Source of the DNA: Oligella ureolytica DSM 18253
GTDB lineage: Bacteria; Pseudomonadota; Gammaproteobacteria; Burkholderiales; Burkholderiaceae_B
DNA: 64,000 nt
Assembly: GCF_000373745.1 (NCBI RefSeq)
Contig: NZ_KB892357.1
Coordinates: forward strand, 1-64,000
Direction: 5' to 3'
The notes under the pieces are model-generated. The model was not told the DNA's origin. It saw nothing but the letters and a program-made list of their open reading frames with translations, and searched no databases. This document shows positions 1-9,340 of the stretch, piece by piece; position 1 is the first letter of the stretch, and every line of letters begins with the position of its first letter. Made by a program: the position numbers and the translations under genes.

Positions 1-1
1 A

Positions 2-298
2 CTGACTTGGCTAGGTGGAGAGCTCCTTGCTGTGAACCCCAGAAACACCAGCCGGACTTGTCCCTGCTGCGGCTACGTTGCCAAGGAGAATAGGCGTAGC
101 CAAGCGTGCTTCAAGTGTATGGACTGTGATTTTGAGGAAAACGCTGACGTAGTCGGCGCGATCAATGTGTTAAGGGCGGGACACACCCGGTTAGCTTGTG
201 CAGAGACTTCGCCTGTAGGTAAGGGCGTCGGGCCAAGAACCCACCGAAGCGAGTCAGGCGATAGGCGCCTGAACGCCGTAGGAATCCCCGTTCTTTAG
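2..298 (+). CDS. tnpB: RNA-guided endonuclease TnpB, C-terminal fragment (IS200/IS605 OrfB), 5' end outside window
   Basis: The reading frame is open from the first bases of the window, so the gene continues upstream; the first in-window GTG at 32 is not its start. The visible residues include the WLGG segment and NTSRTCPCCG, then a second Cys pair (CFKCMDC), which together form the TnpB zinc ribbon. The DADVVGAINVLRAG-like segment that follows corresponds to the end of the RuvC-like nuclease core. The stop codon TAG (296-298) lies inside the terminal hairpin of the element, as usual for this family. TnpB is the guide-RNA-dependent nuclease that keeps the element at its donor site. Whether the full copy is intact cannot be judged from here. 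Confidence 0.85.
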   Translation: MTWLGGELLAVNPRNTSRTCPCCGYVAKENRRSQACFKCMDCDFEENADVVGAINVLRAGHTRLACAETSPVGKGVGPRTHRSESGDRRLNAVGIPVL

Positions 299-305
299 GA
301 CGGGG
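286..305 (+). repeat. Terminal hairpin of IS605-type right end; probable 3' scaffold of an omega/reRNA
   Basis: CCCCGTTC and GGACGGGG pair over eight positions (one G-T wobble) around a TTTA loop. In this family the right-end hairpin forms the 3' end of the TnpB guide RNA, and the bases just beyond the element serve as guide. The hairpin is seen; the RNA is inference from the family. Confidence 0.6.
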
Positions 306-1302
306 AGGATGTCAAAAACTGCTTTAATACATTAGCACTATGACGCAACGACTTGATACGGGCATCAATATCAAAAATTCGAGCATGCACCATTAATTCA
401 TCAACCGGTACTTTATTTAAAAACTGTTCTAATTGAAAAGCCACTGTTTTCTCTGAACCCACAAAAGAATACCGTAGGTGACCATCGACCGCATGCTGCT
501 CCGAAGCATTAAGTGACTCATAGTATCCCTCGATCGGTGCCTGTAATTTCTCATTACGATTACGGAATAAGGCCAATACACTCTGTTGATGTGTACTGAA
601 CCAATAACGCGCCTCCTCATCTGTTTCAGCGACAACCATATTGACCGCGGGCATCGCGTAAGGCTTTTGCCAATCCGCTGAGGACTTAAACTGCTGACGG
701 TAAACGCGTAAAGCATCGTGCAGCATATTAGGTGCGAAATGCGATGCAAAGGAGTACGGCACACCCAAATAGGCCGCTAATTGAGCACCATATAGACTAG
801 AACCCAAGATCCATGTTTGCACCTCAGAACCTACACCGGGATACGCCTTAATTCGCTGCCCCTCTTGTGGCTCACCTAGGTACATCTGCAATTCTTGGAC
901 ATCTTCCGGAAAGGACTCCGCTGCCGCTCGCAAGTCACGACGTAAAGCACGCGCTGTGGCTTGATCCGTACCCGGTGCCCGGCCCAACCCCAGATCCACA
1001 CGCCCGGGATAAAGCGCATCCAAGGTACCAAACTGCTCAGCAATCACCAAAGGCGAATGGTTTGGCAGCATCACGCCACCAGCACCGATACGAATCGTTT
1101 TAGTACCTGCGCCAATGGAAGCTAAGGCAACTGACGTAGCGGAACTGGCGATGGCCGGAAAGTTATGATGCTCCGCCATCCAGAAGCGATAATAACCGTG
1201 CTCTTCTGCCGCTTGAGCTAACTGTAATGATTTGGCGAGAGCCTCTTTGGAACCCTCACCCTCAATAATGGACGAGAAATCCAATACCGAATAGGCTTGC
1301 AT
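295..1302 (-). CDS. LLM-class flavin-dependent oxidoreductase (luciferase-like, YhbW type)
   Basis: A 335-residue protein of the bacterial luciferase-like TIM-barrel family, which uses FMN to oxidise unknown small substrates. Recognisable features are the AEHHNFP segment near residue 45, the GGVMLPNHSPLVIAEQF segment near 75-92 and the GRVDLGLGRAPG turn near 100-112, all characteristic of the YhbW/MsnO8-type subgroup. The start ATG at 1302 follows TGAGGAAT, a reasonable ribosome binding site. The last six residues (LTSSPS) and the stop codon are supplied by the IS605-type right end, so the native C-terminus has been replaced. The barrel is otherwise complete and probably functional. It lies downstream of trmD, where rplS would normally be found. 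Confidence 0.85.
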   Translation of the reverse strand: MQAYSVLDFSSIIEGEGSKEALAKSLQLAQAAEEHGYYRFWMAEHHNFPAIASSATSVALASIGAGTKTIRIGAGGVMLPNHSPLVIAEQFGTLDALYPGRVDLGLGRAPGTDQATARALRRDLRAAAESFPEDVQELQMYLGEPQEGQRIKAYPGVGSEVQTWILGSSLYGAQLAAYLGVPYSFASHFAPNMLHDALRVYRQQFKSSADWQKPYAMPAVNMVVAETDEEARYWFSTHQQSVLALFRNRNEKLQAPIEGYYESLNASEQHAVDGHLRYSFVGSEKTVAFQLEQFLNKVPVDELMVHARIFDIDARIKSLRHSANVLKQFLTSSPS

Positions 1303-1386
1303 AATCTATTCCTCATAATATAAATGATGTTGAAATCATATGAGGACAAGCGCTTAATTATCAAGCAATGACTACCGACTGAGAAA

Positions 1387-2148
1387 CTAATTCGCTATAG
1401 AGGTAGATGATAACCGCTCTAGAAAGAGCAAGTCTTTTTTTGATAAAAGGCCGTTATCTTTGGCCTGCTGAATAAGATCGGGACGGCGAGCTGCGGTTAG
1501 CGCCAAAGAGCGCTCGCGACGCCATTGCGCAATGTTGGCATGATGCCCCGACAACAACACCGGCGGCACCGACTCCCCCTCAAACACCTCGGGACGAGTG
1601 TAATGCTCACAATCCAACAAGCCCGAAAGCTCGCCATGAAAAGAATCCTGGAGCGCCGACTGTTGATCATTTAATACTCCGGGCAACAGGCGAATCGTTG
1701 CGTCCAACACAGCTAAGGCAGCAACTTCACCACCCGACAAGACAAAATCACCAAGAGAGACTTCCTCATCAACATAATGATCAATAAAGCGCTGATCAAT
1801 TCCCTCATAGCGACCACAAACAAAGGTCACCCTAGGTAACTGCGAAAGCTCTTGCGCTTTGACTTGGGTAAATGGCTTACCGGCTGGGCTTAACAAAATG
1901 ACCGGACCTGTACCACCATGCTGCTTAATATCATTAATTGAATCGACCAACGGCTGAGCCAGCATAAGCATACCCGGACCGCCCCCATAAGGCCGATCGT
2001 CAACCGTCTTATGAACATCATGGGTATAGTTACGCGGATTCCAAGCACTAAGAGACCACTTACCCTGCTCGTGCGCCCTACCTGTTACGCCCATGGTAGT
2101 GAGCGCCGAAAACATATCAGGGAATAGACTTATGACATTGACCTGCAT
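1387..2148 (-). CDS. trmD: tRNA (guanine-N1)-methyltransferase TrmD
   Basis: A 253-residue SPOUT-fold enzyme that methylates G37 of tRNAs with a G at position 36, using S-adenosylmethionine. The trefoil-knot signatures are present: [11 protein letters not shown] near residue 52, [11 protein letters not shown] near 110 and [14 protein letters not shown] near 137. The [15 protein letters not shown] substrate segment follows near 178. Length is normal. The start ATG overlaps the rimM stop by one base (TAATG), so the two are translationally coupled in the rpsP-rimM-trmD operon. Confidence 0.97.
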   Translation of the reverse strand: MQVNVISLFPDMFSALTTMGVTGRAHEQGKWSLSAWNPRNYTHDVHKTVDDRPYGGGPGMLMLAQPLVDSINDIKQHGGTGPVILLSPAGKPFTQVKAQELSQLPRVTFVCGRYEGIDQRFIDHYVDEEVSLGDFVLSGGEVAALAVLDATIRLLPGVLNDQQSALQDSFHGELSGLLDCEHYTRPEVFEGESVPPVLLSGHHANIAQWRRERSLALTAARRPDLIQQAKDNGLLSKKDLLFLERLSSTSIAN

Positions 2149-2825
2149 TAGAAATCCAGTGGCCAGTCAACCTTAATATATTGATTTTCTAAATCAACAA
2201 CCAACACATGCGCCTCAACAAAAGGCACCATACTTTGCTGATGTCGACCCTTAGCTGTTAGGAGTGGCTGTGCCTCACCCCCCGCGACACCATCGACATA
2301 ACGATCAACATGCAATATGGCATGAACGCCATTGTCAGATAATTCCTTGACCTGCCCCAACAACACCGGCGAGATCTCGGACTGCCCACCCTCAGCCGTG
2401 ACCTGAGCATCAACGGTATAAACCCAGCAACCGATCAAATCGACCCAATAGAACTCATCAGCGTCTTCTTGGGGAAAATCAGCACGCGACACAGAGATCA
2501 CCATCCCCTTGAGGTCTTCAGCAATATCCCTATCAGCGACACCAACAAAAGAGGCGATTAAACTATCAGAATGCCAACGACAATGCTCTACCTGCACCAA
2601 ACGATGTGGCACAGGGCTCGCCGCCACCTGAGCACTACGAGCAGCGGGCATGCGGCGTGGCTGCAACCACCATTTATCAACTTTCGCCAACACCGAATCT
2701 GCAGCGTATGGCTTAATCTTAACCATACCGCGAACGCCAAAAGCTCCTGTGATATGGCCTAACTCGACCAAATCCTCAGGAGTTGATATATCAGCTTGCG
2801 CCTTATTAGAAAATGGCTTGCTCAT
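2148..2825 (-). CDS. rimM: Ribosome maturation factor RimM
   Basis: A 225-residue 16S rRNA processing factor that binds S19 and assists 30S head assembly. The N-terminal RimM domain begins at [22 protein letters not shown], and a PRC-barrel domain starts at [13 protein letters not shown] and ends at KVDWPLDF. It is longer than enteric RimM because of extra residues in both domains, a pattern I associate with Burkholderiales. I chose the ATG at 2825 over the TTG immediately upstream. It overlaps trmD by one base. The rpsP-rimM gap is about 190 bases with no clear terminator. Confidence 0.95.
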   Translation of the reverse strand: MSKPFSNKAQADISTPEDLVELGHITGAFGVRGMVKIKPYAADSVLAKVDKWWLQPRRMPAARSAQVAASPVPHRLVQVEHCRWHSDSLIASFVGVADRDIAEDLKGMVISVSRADFPQEDADEFYWVDLIGCWVYTVDAQVTAEGGQSEISPVLLGQVKELSDNGVHAILHVDRYVDGVAGGEAQPLLTAKGRHQQSMVPFVEAHVLVVDLENQYIKVDWPLDF

Positions 2826-3011
2826 CAAATATCGCTTTTACCGTAGATTAAAAACGAGATTGACCGCCAGCATACTGACGGTCAATCAAACCCCCTAAGA
2901 CAATGGCTCAGGCAGCAAACAAACTGCAACAAAACCTAAATCCTAGAAGATAAAAATCCAAACACTAACTAATCCAACTAGCGCTAATCAAGCAAACAGT
3001 GCCTAGCTCAA

Positions 3012-3266
3012 TTAGGCAGCTTGCTGCTTAGTGTACTCTTTAGCTAAGCGAGCTACAGTCTCTGACAACTGAGCACCTTGCTCTTTCCAGTACTCTAAAC
3101 GATCTAACGCGATACGTAATGACTCAGTACCTTCAGGAGCTACTGGGTTGTAAAAACCTAGACGCTCGATAAAGCGACCATCGCGGCGATCGCTACGATT
3201 AGCTGCAACAATAGTATAAAACGGACGTTTTTTAGAGCCACCACGGGCTAAACGAATAACCACCAT
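3012..3266 (-). CDS. rpsP: 30S ribosomal protein S16
   Basis: An 84-residue S16 protein that begins [17 protein letters not shown], the invariant N-terminus of the family. It has the [16 protein letters not shown] segment near residue 27. GAGGA lies about ten bases before the ATG. It is the first gene of the rpsP-rimM-trmD operon. S16 helps assemble the 30S body. Confidence 0.97.
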   Translation of the reverse strand: MVVIRLARGGSKKRPFYTIVAANRSDRRDGRFIERLGFYNPVAPEGTESLRIALDRLEYWKEQGAQLSETVARLAKEYTKQQAA

Positions 3267-3362
3267 AGGTGTACTATCCTCATGAAATAATAAAAATTTA
3301 TAAAACTAAGCCCTAGAGTATAACAACTTAAGATCCATTAATGCAATCAACTCACGCACCTA

Positions 3363-3387
3363 GGGGAAAAAGTGTCGCCTTTTCCCC
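3363..3387 (-). terminator. Hairpin downstream of the DASS transporter gene / upstream of rpsP
   Basis: GGGGAAAA (3363-3370) pairs with TTTTCCCC (3380-3387) around a nine-base loop, 29 bases past the transporter stop. There is no strong U-run, so its role as a terminator is tentative. Confidence 0.4.
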
Positions 3388-3415
3388 CAACTCTTTGCCA
3401 ATGACTAACTACCGC

Positions 3416-4813
3416 CTATACGACAAAAAAATAAACAAAGAGAGAAATGACAAATACACTAATGATATTGAGCACGAGGCCCGCACTGATCATTTCTCGC
3501 TGCCTAATTAGGCCACTACCAAAAACAATCGCGTTTGGTGGTGTTGCCACCGGCAACATAAATGCACAAGAAGCACCGACACCGATCACAACGACCAAGA
3601 CCTCAGGCGGCATACCCATTTGTGTTGCCACACCGGCAAACACCGGCACCAATAAAGCCGCTGACGCTGTATTACTGGTAAACTCGGTTAAGACAATAAT
3701 AAAGACACAAACGATAAATATAATCAGTAACGGATTAGCCCCGGTAAAGGTATCCGCCACCAATTGCCCTAGCACCTGAGATGCGCCGGATACTTGCATC
3801 ACGCTACTTAGCGTAATACCGCCACCAAATAGCAGCAACACACCCCAGTCAGTATTATCAACCACATCCTTCCAACTCGCGCAACCAAGCACCACAACCA
3901 GTACTGCCGCTGCCATCGCAATCAATGAATCGGTACCGGTAGTACCTAATAATGCCGTGATTTTAGAGCTAAAAATCCAGCTTAACGCAGTCACCAAGAA
4001 AAGCAATGCGGTCACAATCCGGATGGGAGTCCACTCAACTGCCTCTTGATCCTTAAGCTCACCCACTGATTTATCGAATTTTGGTCGGAACACGAACCAC
4101 AATGTCGCGATCATGACCGGCATCAAAATAATCGTCATCGGTATGCCGATCTTCATCCACTCAGCAAAACCCCAACCTAACTCGCGCGCTGTAATCGCAT
4201 TAGGCGGTGAACCGACAAGTGTCCCTAAACCACCGATACTGGCACTATAAGCCACGCCAAGCAGCACAAACACATAACTATTATGGTGCTTGGTACGGTC
4301 CAAATGGCTCATCACTCCTAGCGCTAAAGGCAACATCATCGCAGCAGTCGCCGTATTACTGATCCACATGGACAGAAAAGCTGTCACAGCAAAAATCAGC
4401 AAAGCAGCAACCAACATATTACCACCGGCTAAAGACACCAGATAAAACGCAATCTTACGGTCCAGTTTCTGCATATGTAAGGCGGTCGCCAAAGCAAAAC
4501 CACCAAAGAAAATAAAAATCACCGGATCTGAGAAATTACTCAATGCTGACTTAGTCGTCAATCCATCAAAGCCCATGACCACCGCAATAATCGGGATCAT
4601 CAGTGCAGTCACAGAAATATGAACAACCTCACTAAACCATAAAATGGCTACAAATAGTAGAAGCGATAAGCCTTTATTGACATCATTATCAAAAGGCAAA
4701 ATCGAGTAAAGCAAATAGGACAAAACAAGAGCGATCAATGCCGTGCCGGCTGCCTTAAAGCTGCCACGCGGCATAAACCGTGTCATTTGTATATGTGGTT
4801 TGGGTTCTGTCAT
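3416..4813 (-). CDS. DASS/SLC13-family sodium-coupled anion transporter
   Basis: A roughly 465-residue inner-membrane protein with about eleven hydrophobic segments. It carries both SNT motifs that bind sodium and substrate in this family: SNTATAAMMLP near residue 152 and SNTASAALLVP near 380. Each is followed by a PPNAI motif (GTLVGSPPNAI and PVATPPNAIVFGSG). Family members import dicarboxylates, citrate or sulfate; the substrate cannot be read from the sequence. I chose the ATG at 4813 because GGAG lies eight bases before it; an upstream GTG at 4849 has no well-placed binding site. It stands alone, not in an obvious operon. Confidence 0.9.
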   Translation of the reverse strand: MTEPKPHIQMTRFMPRGSFKAAGTALIALVLSYLLYSILPFDNDVNKGLSLLLFVAILWFSEVVHISVTALMIPIIAVVMGFDGLTTKSALSNFSDPVIFIFFGGFALATALHMQKLDRKIAFYLVSLAGGNMLVAALLIFAVTAFLSMWISNTATAAMMLPLALGVMSHLDRTKHHNSYVFVLLGVAYSASIGGLGTLVGSPPNAITARELGWGFAEWMKIGIPMTIILMPVMIATLWFVFRPKFDKSVGELKDQEAVEWTPIRIVTALLFLVTALSWIFSSKITALLGTTGTDSLIAMAAAVLVVVLGCASWKDVVDNTDWGVLLLFGGGITLSSVMQVSGASQVLGQLVADTFTGANPLLIIFIVCVFIIVLTEFTSNTASAALLVPVFAGVATQMGMPPEVLVVVIGVGASCAFMLPVATPPNAIVFGSGLIRQREMISAGLVLNIISVFVISLFVYFFVV

Positions 4814-4918
4814 GATTACAACTCCATTAAATAGAAAATCGGTCTCCACCCTCTATGTCATGGTGTTCTAAACATCGCTGAAGGACTTTATAATTAATTA
4901 GCCTTCTTATGAGTAAAA

Positions 4919-5155
4919 CTAGCGACGCTTAATGTAATGCTCAACAGTGTTTTCGTTATCTTTTTGAGCGATTAATTCATTTTTAGATTGAGCACAGAAC
5001 GCCTGAAAGTCCCCCCTCGCCTTGGGATCGGTAGTGATCACTTTTAGAATCTGACCGCTCTCCATCGTCGACAACGCCTTTTTCGCTCTCAAAATAGGCA
5101 AAGGACAAAGTAAATTCTTAGCTTCAACCACCTGATCAAAAACGATCTCGGCCAT
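4919..5155 (-). CDS. tusA: TusA/SirA-family sulfur carrier protein
   Basis: A 78-residue protein of the TusA family with the LCPLPILRAKKAL motif (Cys near residue 17), where the cysteine carries persulfide sulfur. TusA relays sulfur for 2-thiouridine formation in tRNA and for molybdenum cofactor synthesis. It could also be the related YedF or YeeD type, since family members are hard to tell apart. The ATG at 5155 has a GGGGG run seven bases upstream; the adjacent TTG is a less likely start. It lies downstream of alaS but has its own probable promoter. Confidence 0.85.
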   Translation of the reverse strand: MAEIVFDQVVEAKNLLCPLPILRAKKALSTMESGQILKVITTDPKARGDFQAFCAQSKNELIAQKDNENTVEHYIKRR

Positions 5156-5201
5156 CAATCAACCCCCTATAAAAACCAATTAAATCAACCAGTTACAACA
5201 A

Positions 5202-5224
5202 TGCCCCAGCAATTTACCGGGGCA
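5202..5224 (-). terminator. Weak hairpin between alaS and tusA
   Basis: TGCCCC (5202-5207) pairs with GGGGCA (5219-5224). It lies in the 127-base gap between alaS and tusA, downstream of the tusA promoter candidate, so it may sit in the tusA leader. There is no strong U-run. Confidence 0.3.
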
Positions 5225-5243
5225 CTAATGCAAAGATTGGAAG

Positions 5244-5271
5244 AGTATACCACCTTTTAAAAAAGGTGCAA
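5244..5271 (-). promoter_or_regulatory. Probable sigma-70 promoter for tusA
   Basis: On the minus strand, TTGCAC (5271-5266) is followed after 16 bases by TATACT (5249-5244), good matches to -35 and -10. An AAGGTG-type inverted repeat (5251-5268) fills the spacer. The promoter lies about 90 bases before tusA. Confidence 0.45.
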
Positions 5272-5282
5272 GTAATTGTTAC

Positions 5283-7901
5283 TTAATTTAGTTGACCTTT
5301 AATCCAAGGCAAGACCTGTTCCAATGCGCTAGGTAAGGCAGCCACGTCAGAACCACCTCCCATGGCCATATCAGGGCGTCCTCCGCCCTTACCGCCAACC
5401 TTCGAACACACCAGAGAAACAATCTCGCCCGCTTTAAATCGATCGGTCAGATCCTTGGTCACGCCAGCGGCAACCGACACTTTATCGCCACTTGCTGTTG
5501 CCAACACAATCACCGCTGACGTTAACTGATCCTTAAGCTGATCAATCATACCGCGCAACTCTTTACTCTCAACACCATCAACTGCTTTGACCAGAAGCTG
5601 AACACCATCGACCGTCACCACCTCTGAACGCAGATCAGAGCTGGCAGCAGACGCTAATTTAGCTTTTAACTGGGCCACCTCTTTTTCTAAGCTACGGACA
5701 TGCTCCTGGGTCGACTTAACGCGCTCAACCAAATCAGCTGGACTGGCCTTTAACACCGCGGATGCTTGATGTAATTGCTGGTTAAGACCATTGACCCATG
5801 CCAAGGCATTGGTACCGGTAATCCCCTCGACACGACGAATGCCGGCAGCAATACCGCCCTCGGAGACAATCTTAAACAGACCGATATCACCGGTGCGCTC
5901 AACGTGCGTACCACCGCACAGTTCGCGAGAAGTACCGATATCCAATACACGCACCTCATCTTCGTATTTCTCGCCAAAGAGTGCCATCGCACCACCGGCA
6001 ACCGCCTCATCAAAACTCATATGCGCTGTCTGGACAGGCGTATTATTGAGAATTTCTTGATTAACAATCGCCTCAACACGAGCAATCTGCTCAGCCGTCA
6101 TCGGTGCATCATGAGAGAAGTCAAAACGCGTCTTATCTGCATCGACCAGCGAACCCTTTTGCTGCACGTGATCACCCAACACCTCGCGTAAGGCCTTGTG
6201 CATAATATGAGTGACGGAGTGATTACGGATCGTTTTCTGACGCTGGCGGACATCAATTTTTGCCTCCAGCTCATCACCTACCTTGATCGTACCCAGACTA
6301 ACCACACCATAATGGCCATGGACGTGAGGCAAAATCTTTTGCGTATCTTCTACCGAAAACTGTGTACCGAAACCACTTAACACACCGGAATCACCTACCT
6401 GACCACCGGACTCGGCATAAAACGGCGTTTGATTCAGTACAACGACTGCTTCCTGCCCTTCCTCGACCTGATCGACCTGGGTACCCTCGACATAGAGCGC
6501 AAGGACGGTGGATGTGGATTCGGCTTTTTCATAGCCTTCAAAAAGGGTTTCCTCACCCTCGTAGCTAAGCTGTTGCTTCGCTTTAAACTTACCGCTTGCA
6601 CGCGCCATTTCGCGTTGCTTATTCATGGCTAAGTCAAAGCCCTCTTCATCGACCTCAAGACCGTGCTCACGGCAAACATCTGCCGTCAAGTCAAAGGGGA
6701 AGCCATACGTATCATATAGCGTAAAGGCCACCTGACCATCCAAACGATCGCCCTCTTTGAGATCCGCGATCGCACGACCCAAGATATCCATGCCATTAGA
6801 GAGGGTCTGTAAAAAACGCTGCTCTTCTTGGAGTAAAGTTTTGCTAATACGCTCACCCTGATCTACTAAAGCCGGATACGCTTCGCCCATTTGCTCAGCA
6901 AGATCGGTCACCAGTTTATGGAAAAAAGGACTGGTTTGACCTAGTCGATAACCATGACGTAAGGCACGACGAATAATACGACGTAGTACATAGCCGCGCC
7001 CCTCATTACCCGGCACAATACCGTCAATAATCATAAAGCTACAGGCACGAATATGATCGGCGATAACTTTGAGTGAACTATTTTCTAAATCATCTGTGCC
7101 GGTTTCGCGTGCAGCCGCTTTGATTAAGTGCTGGAAAATATCAATCTCGTAATTGGAATGAACATGCTGCAGCACCGCAGAAATACGCTCTAAACCCATA
7201 CCCGTATCAACACAAGGATTAGGCAGAGGATGCATCACGCCATCCTCGTCACGATCGAACTGCATGAACACTAAGTTCCAAATTTCAATGTAGCGATCGC
7301 CATCTTCCTCGGGTGATCCCGGAGGGCCTCCCCAAACCTCAGGGCCATGGTCATAGAAAATCTCTGAACAAGGACCACAGGGACCGGTATCAGCCATCTG
7401 CCAGAAATTATCAGAGGCATAGCGCGCGCCGCCATTGTCCCCAATACGGATAATGCGCTCTTCGGGTACACCGACTTGCTTGGCCCAAATATCATATGCC
7501 TCATCATCTTCGGCATATACAGTCACCCACAATTTCTCGGCGGGCAAGCCATAAACCTCGGTCAATAACTCCCAAGCATAGGCAATGGCTTTTTCTTTAA
7601 AATAATCACCGAAACTGAAATTACCCAACATTTCAAAAAAAGTATGGTGACGTGCGGTGTAACCGACATTTTCTAAGTCGTTATGCTTACCACCTGCTCG
7701 CAAACAACGCTGTGATGATGTCGCACGCTGATAAGGTCGAGAATCACGTCCGGTAAACACATCCTTAAACTGCACCATACCTGCATTAGTAAATAACAAA
7801 GTAGGGTCATTAGACGGCACTAAAGAGGATGATGGAACAATGCTATGCCCCTTGGACTCGAAGAACTGGAGAAACTTACTACGTATTTCGGATGCTTTCA
7901 T
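5283..7901 (-). CDS. alaS: Alanine--tRNA ligase
   Basis: An 872-residue class II synthetase of normal length that charges tRNA-Ala. The catalytic domain starts at [18 protein letters not shown] and includes [13 protein letters not shown] (motif 1 region) and [19 protein letters not shown] near residue 305. The editing domain has the zinc-binding HSVTHIMH near 565 and [13 protein letters not shown] near 667. The C-terminal part has a coiled region followed by the DHHA1-like end with [15 protein letters not shown]. No lesion is visible. Confidence 0.98.
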   Translation of the reverse strand: MKASEIRSKFLQFFESKGHSIVPSSSLVPSNDPTLLFTNAGMVQFKDVFTGRDSRPYQRATSSQRCLRAGGKHNDLENVGYTARHHTFFEMLGNFSFGDYFKEKAIAYAWELLTEVYGLPAEKLWVTVYAEDDEAYDIWAKQVGVPEERIIRIGDNGGARYASDNFWQMADTGPCGPCSEIFYDHGPEVWGGPPGSPEEDGDRYIEIWNLVFMQFDRDEDGVMHPLPNPCVDTGMGLERISAVLQHVHSNYEIDIFQHLIKAAARETGTDDLENSSLKVIADHIRACSFMIIDGIVPGNEGRGYVLRRIIRRALRHGYRLGQTSPFFHKLVTDLAEQMGEAYPALVDQGERISKTLLQEEQRFLQTLSNGMDILGRAIADLKEGDRLDGQVAFTLYDTYGFPFDLTADVCREHGLEVDEEGFDLAMNKQREMARASGKFKAKQQLSYEGEETLFEGYEKAESTSTVLALYVEGTQVDQVEEGQEAVVVLNQTPFYAESGGQVGDSGVLSGFGTQFSVEDTQKILPHVHGHYGVVSLGTIKVGDELEAKIDVRQRQKTIRNHSVTHIMHKALREVLGDHVQQKGSLVDADKTRFDFSHDAPMTAEQIARVEAIVNQEILNNTPVQTAHMSFDEAVAGGAMALFGEKYEDEVRVLDIGTSRELCGGTHVERTGDIGLFKIVSEGGIAAGIRRVEGITGTNALAWVNGLNQQLHQASAVLKASPADLVERVKSTQEHVRSLEKEVAQLKAKLASAASSDLRSEVVTVDGVQLLVKAVDGVESKELRGMIDQLKDQLTSAVIVLATASGDKVSVAAGVTKDLTDRFKAGEIVSLVCSKVGGKGGGRPDMAMGGGSDVAALPSALEQVLPWIKGQLN

Positions 7902-8003
7902 TGACTACCGCTATTTAATAGAAAATATTATGATTAACCCTAGATTATAGCGACATCCATAGAAAATCGGTGTAATTTCAAGACATTGGCAGCCTAATTA
8001 CAA

Positions 8004-8390
8004 CTACTGCCCATGCTTAAAGGTGGCATAAGACTGCTCGCCCCCAACCGTAAACTGTAACTGAGGCCAATGATTTTTAATCACTAAATAGGGTAACTGA
8101 CGATGATAACTGAGCACGTGACGCTGACCATCGGTGCCTATCCCTATGATCACCGGTAGCTCTCGATACTCGGGCCACTGAACCCACAACTCATCTGAGG
8201 CGCTAAACACCTGTAACGGCTGCGCTGCAGCTGCACCACTGAGCTGCCAATCAAAAGAATAATCATGAAGCTGCCGGCTGGCATGCTCCCAACCATGGTA
8301 GTGACGCTTACGCTGCAACCAATCGGGCTGAGTGCTGCACGCAGTCAGTAAGAAAAGCAGAATAAAAAAAGAGAGAAGCTTTGAGGACAT
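8004..8390 (-). CDS. Small lipoprotein with a VirB9/TrbG-like C-terminal region
   Basis: A 128-residue predicted lipoprotein: the signal peptide ends in LLTACS, a clear lipobox with Cys at residue 18, so it should be lipidated and held in a membrane facing the periplasm. From about residue 65 the segments ELWVQWPEYRELPVIIGIG, QRHVLSYHRQLPYLVIKN and LQFTVGGEQSYATF follow the pattern of the C-terminal beta-sandwich of VirB9/TrbG-type conjugation proteins. That similarity is my pattern reading, not a search result. No other conjugation genes are nearby. Function unknown. Confidence 0.7.
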   Translation of the reverse strand: MSSKLLSFFILLFLLTACSTQPDWLQRKRHYHGWEHASRQLHDYSFDWQLSGAAAAQPLQVFSASDELWVQWPEYRELPVIIGIGTDGQRHVLSYHRQLPYLVIKNHWPQLQFTVGGEQSYATFKHGQ

Positions 8391-8513
8391 AAGTACCGCC
8401 TAGTTAATCAGATGGTACTTATTGTGAAACGATCAGCCTCCGAAGACCATACCCGCAAATACCTATGTATCCCTAACAGCCCTAATATGGCCGAAGGCTA
8501 TATCACCGAGAGA

Positions 8514-9041
8514 TTAATCGCTATCGATTTGCGTCTGAGCGATCAAACGACGGTTATGACGATTTTTAAACAAATGACGAATCACAAACCCCGGGTAAGC
8601 TAATACAATATATAAGCATAAGGCGATCGCATAAAACTGCCAATCTTGGGGGTGCGAGTTAGCATAAAAATGCTCAATAGCAAAACCGATCCCACCACTA
8701 AAAAAGAAAAAGCCTAACAGCTCAAACAACCTGACCGCAAAGCTTTTGACCCGAACTTGCTTAGCCAATACAAATATCGGTAACGCAAATAAAACCAAAC
8801 TCGCTACAATGGCAGCAAGCTTAACTGTTTGACTGTGTGGACCCGCCAGCACAGTGGCTGCATAAATAATCAAAAACCAATGTACCAAAGCACGACAAAC
8901 GAGCAACCAATAAGGTGTTTTGACGGACTCGCCCTCTTGACGCCAAGGAACAAAGACAAAAGACTTCTCAGTAAAAAAGGGCAGTAACGCAGTAACCCAA
9001 GCAATACCAATAACTAACCAAATCGAAGAATCTGGAAACAT
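8514..9041 (-). CDS. Uncharacterised membrane protein, about five transmembrane segments
   Basis: A 175-residue, very hydrophobic protein with predicted membrane spans near residues 6-24, 50-66, 73-93, 103-125 and 135-155, and a basic C-terminus (KNRHNRRLIAQ). I do not recognise a motif giving a function. It sits between the lipoprotein gene and the divergently transcribed frmA, in the same direction as the lipoprotein and 120 bases upstream of it, so they may share a transcript. The steady hydrophobic pattern and codon-like composition support a real gene. Confidence 0.75.
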   Translation of the reverse strand: MFPDSSIWLVIGIAWVTALLPFFTEKSFVFVPWRQEGESVKTPYWLLVCRALVHWFLIIYAATVLAGPHSQTVKLAAIVASLVLFALPIFVLAKQVRVKSFAVRLFELLGFFFFSGGIGFAIEHFYANSHPQDWQFYAIALCLYIVLAYPGFVIRHLFKNRHNRRLIAQTQIDSD

Positions 9042-9207
9042 AAAATCAGAGCCTAAACAAATAAAATGACTATCGCTCTAGCGTGAGCGAATCCATTATT
9101 TTAACCGAAAGCATAGCGCTTAGCGTTCAACTATTGAAAGACTTGGAGTTTACAAGCTACGTAAAGTTCAATTTTTTAACAAAACGTCGAGTTACCGGCA
9201 GGACAAA

Positions 9208-9236
9208 TTAACTCAATCACGTTTATACGCTATAGT
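9208..9236 (+). promoter_or_regulatory. Probable frmA promoter
   Basis: TTAACT (9208-9213), a 17-base spacer, and TATAGT (9231-9236) make a good sigma-70-type promoter about 105 bases before frmA. The expected start point is near 9243, at the left edge of the inverted repeat at 9242-9280. Confidence 0.5.
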
Positions 9237-9241
9237 TACTC

Positions 9242-9280
9242 ATGGTCTTCATTGCTATTTACTCAATTAATTGAGACCAT
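9242..9280. promoter_or_regulatory. Palindromic operator candidate upstream of frmA
   Basis: CTCAATTAATTGAG at 9262-9275 is a perfect 14-base palindrome. It lies inside a wider repeat whose outer arms are ATGGTCT (9242-9248) and AGACCAT (9274-9280). Placed around the expected transcription start, it would suit a repressor. No FrmR-like or other regulator gene is adjacent, so the binding protein is unknown. Confidence 0.5.
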
Positions 9281-9340
9281 CACTTAACGTGACTGATGAA
9301 GCTCAATTCATTAGTTTTGACCATTTACTAGGAGAACAAG

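Larger units (their letters stand above)
1..315 (+). mobile_element. Right end of an IS200/IS605-type insertion sequence (partial)
   Basis: The window opens inside the element: the 3' part of tnpB is followed by a terminal hairpin (286-305) and the sequence GGAGGATGTCAA, which is typical of right ends of this family. The exact end (about 313-316) is inferred from the family's usual TCAA end and from where the neighbouring gene's coding sense resumes. The left end and any tnpA lie outside the window. These elements do not make target duplications, so none is expected. Confidence 0.8.

Noticed and set aside
429-764. Reading frame inside the oxidoreductase gene
   Set aside because: It is a shadow in another frame of a well-supported gene, with no family features.
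867-1103. Plus-strand frame opposite the oxidoreductase gene
   Set aside because: Proline- and His-rich antisense shadow with no binding site or motif.
5775-6191. 138-residue frame opposite alaS
   Set aside because: Antisense to a conserved essential gene and lacking any recognisable pattern.
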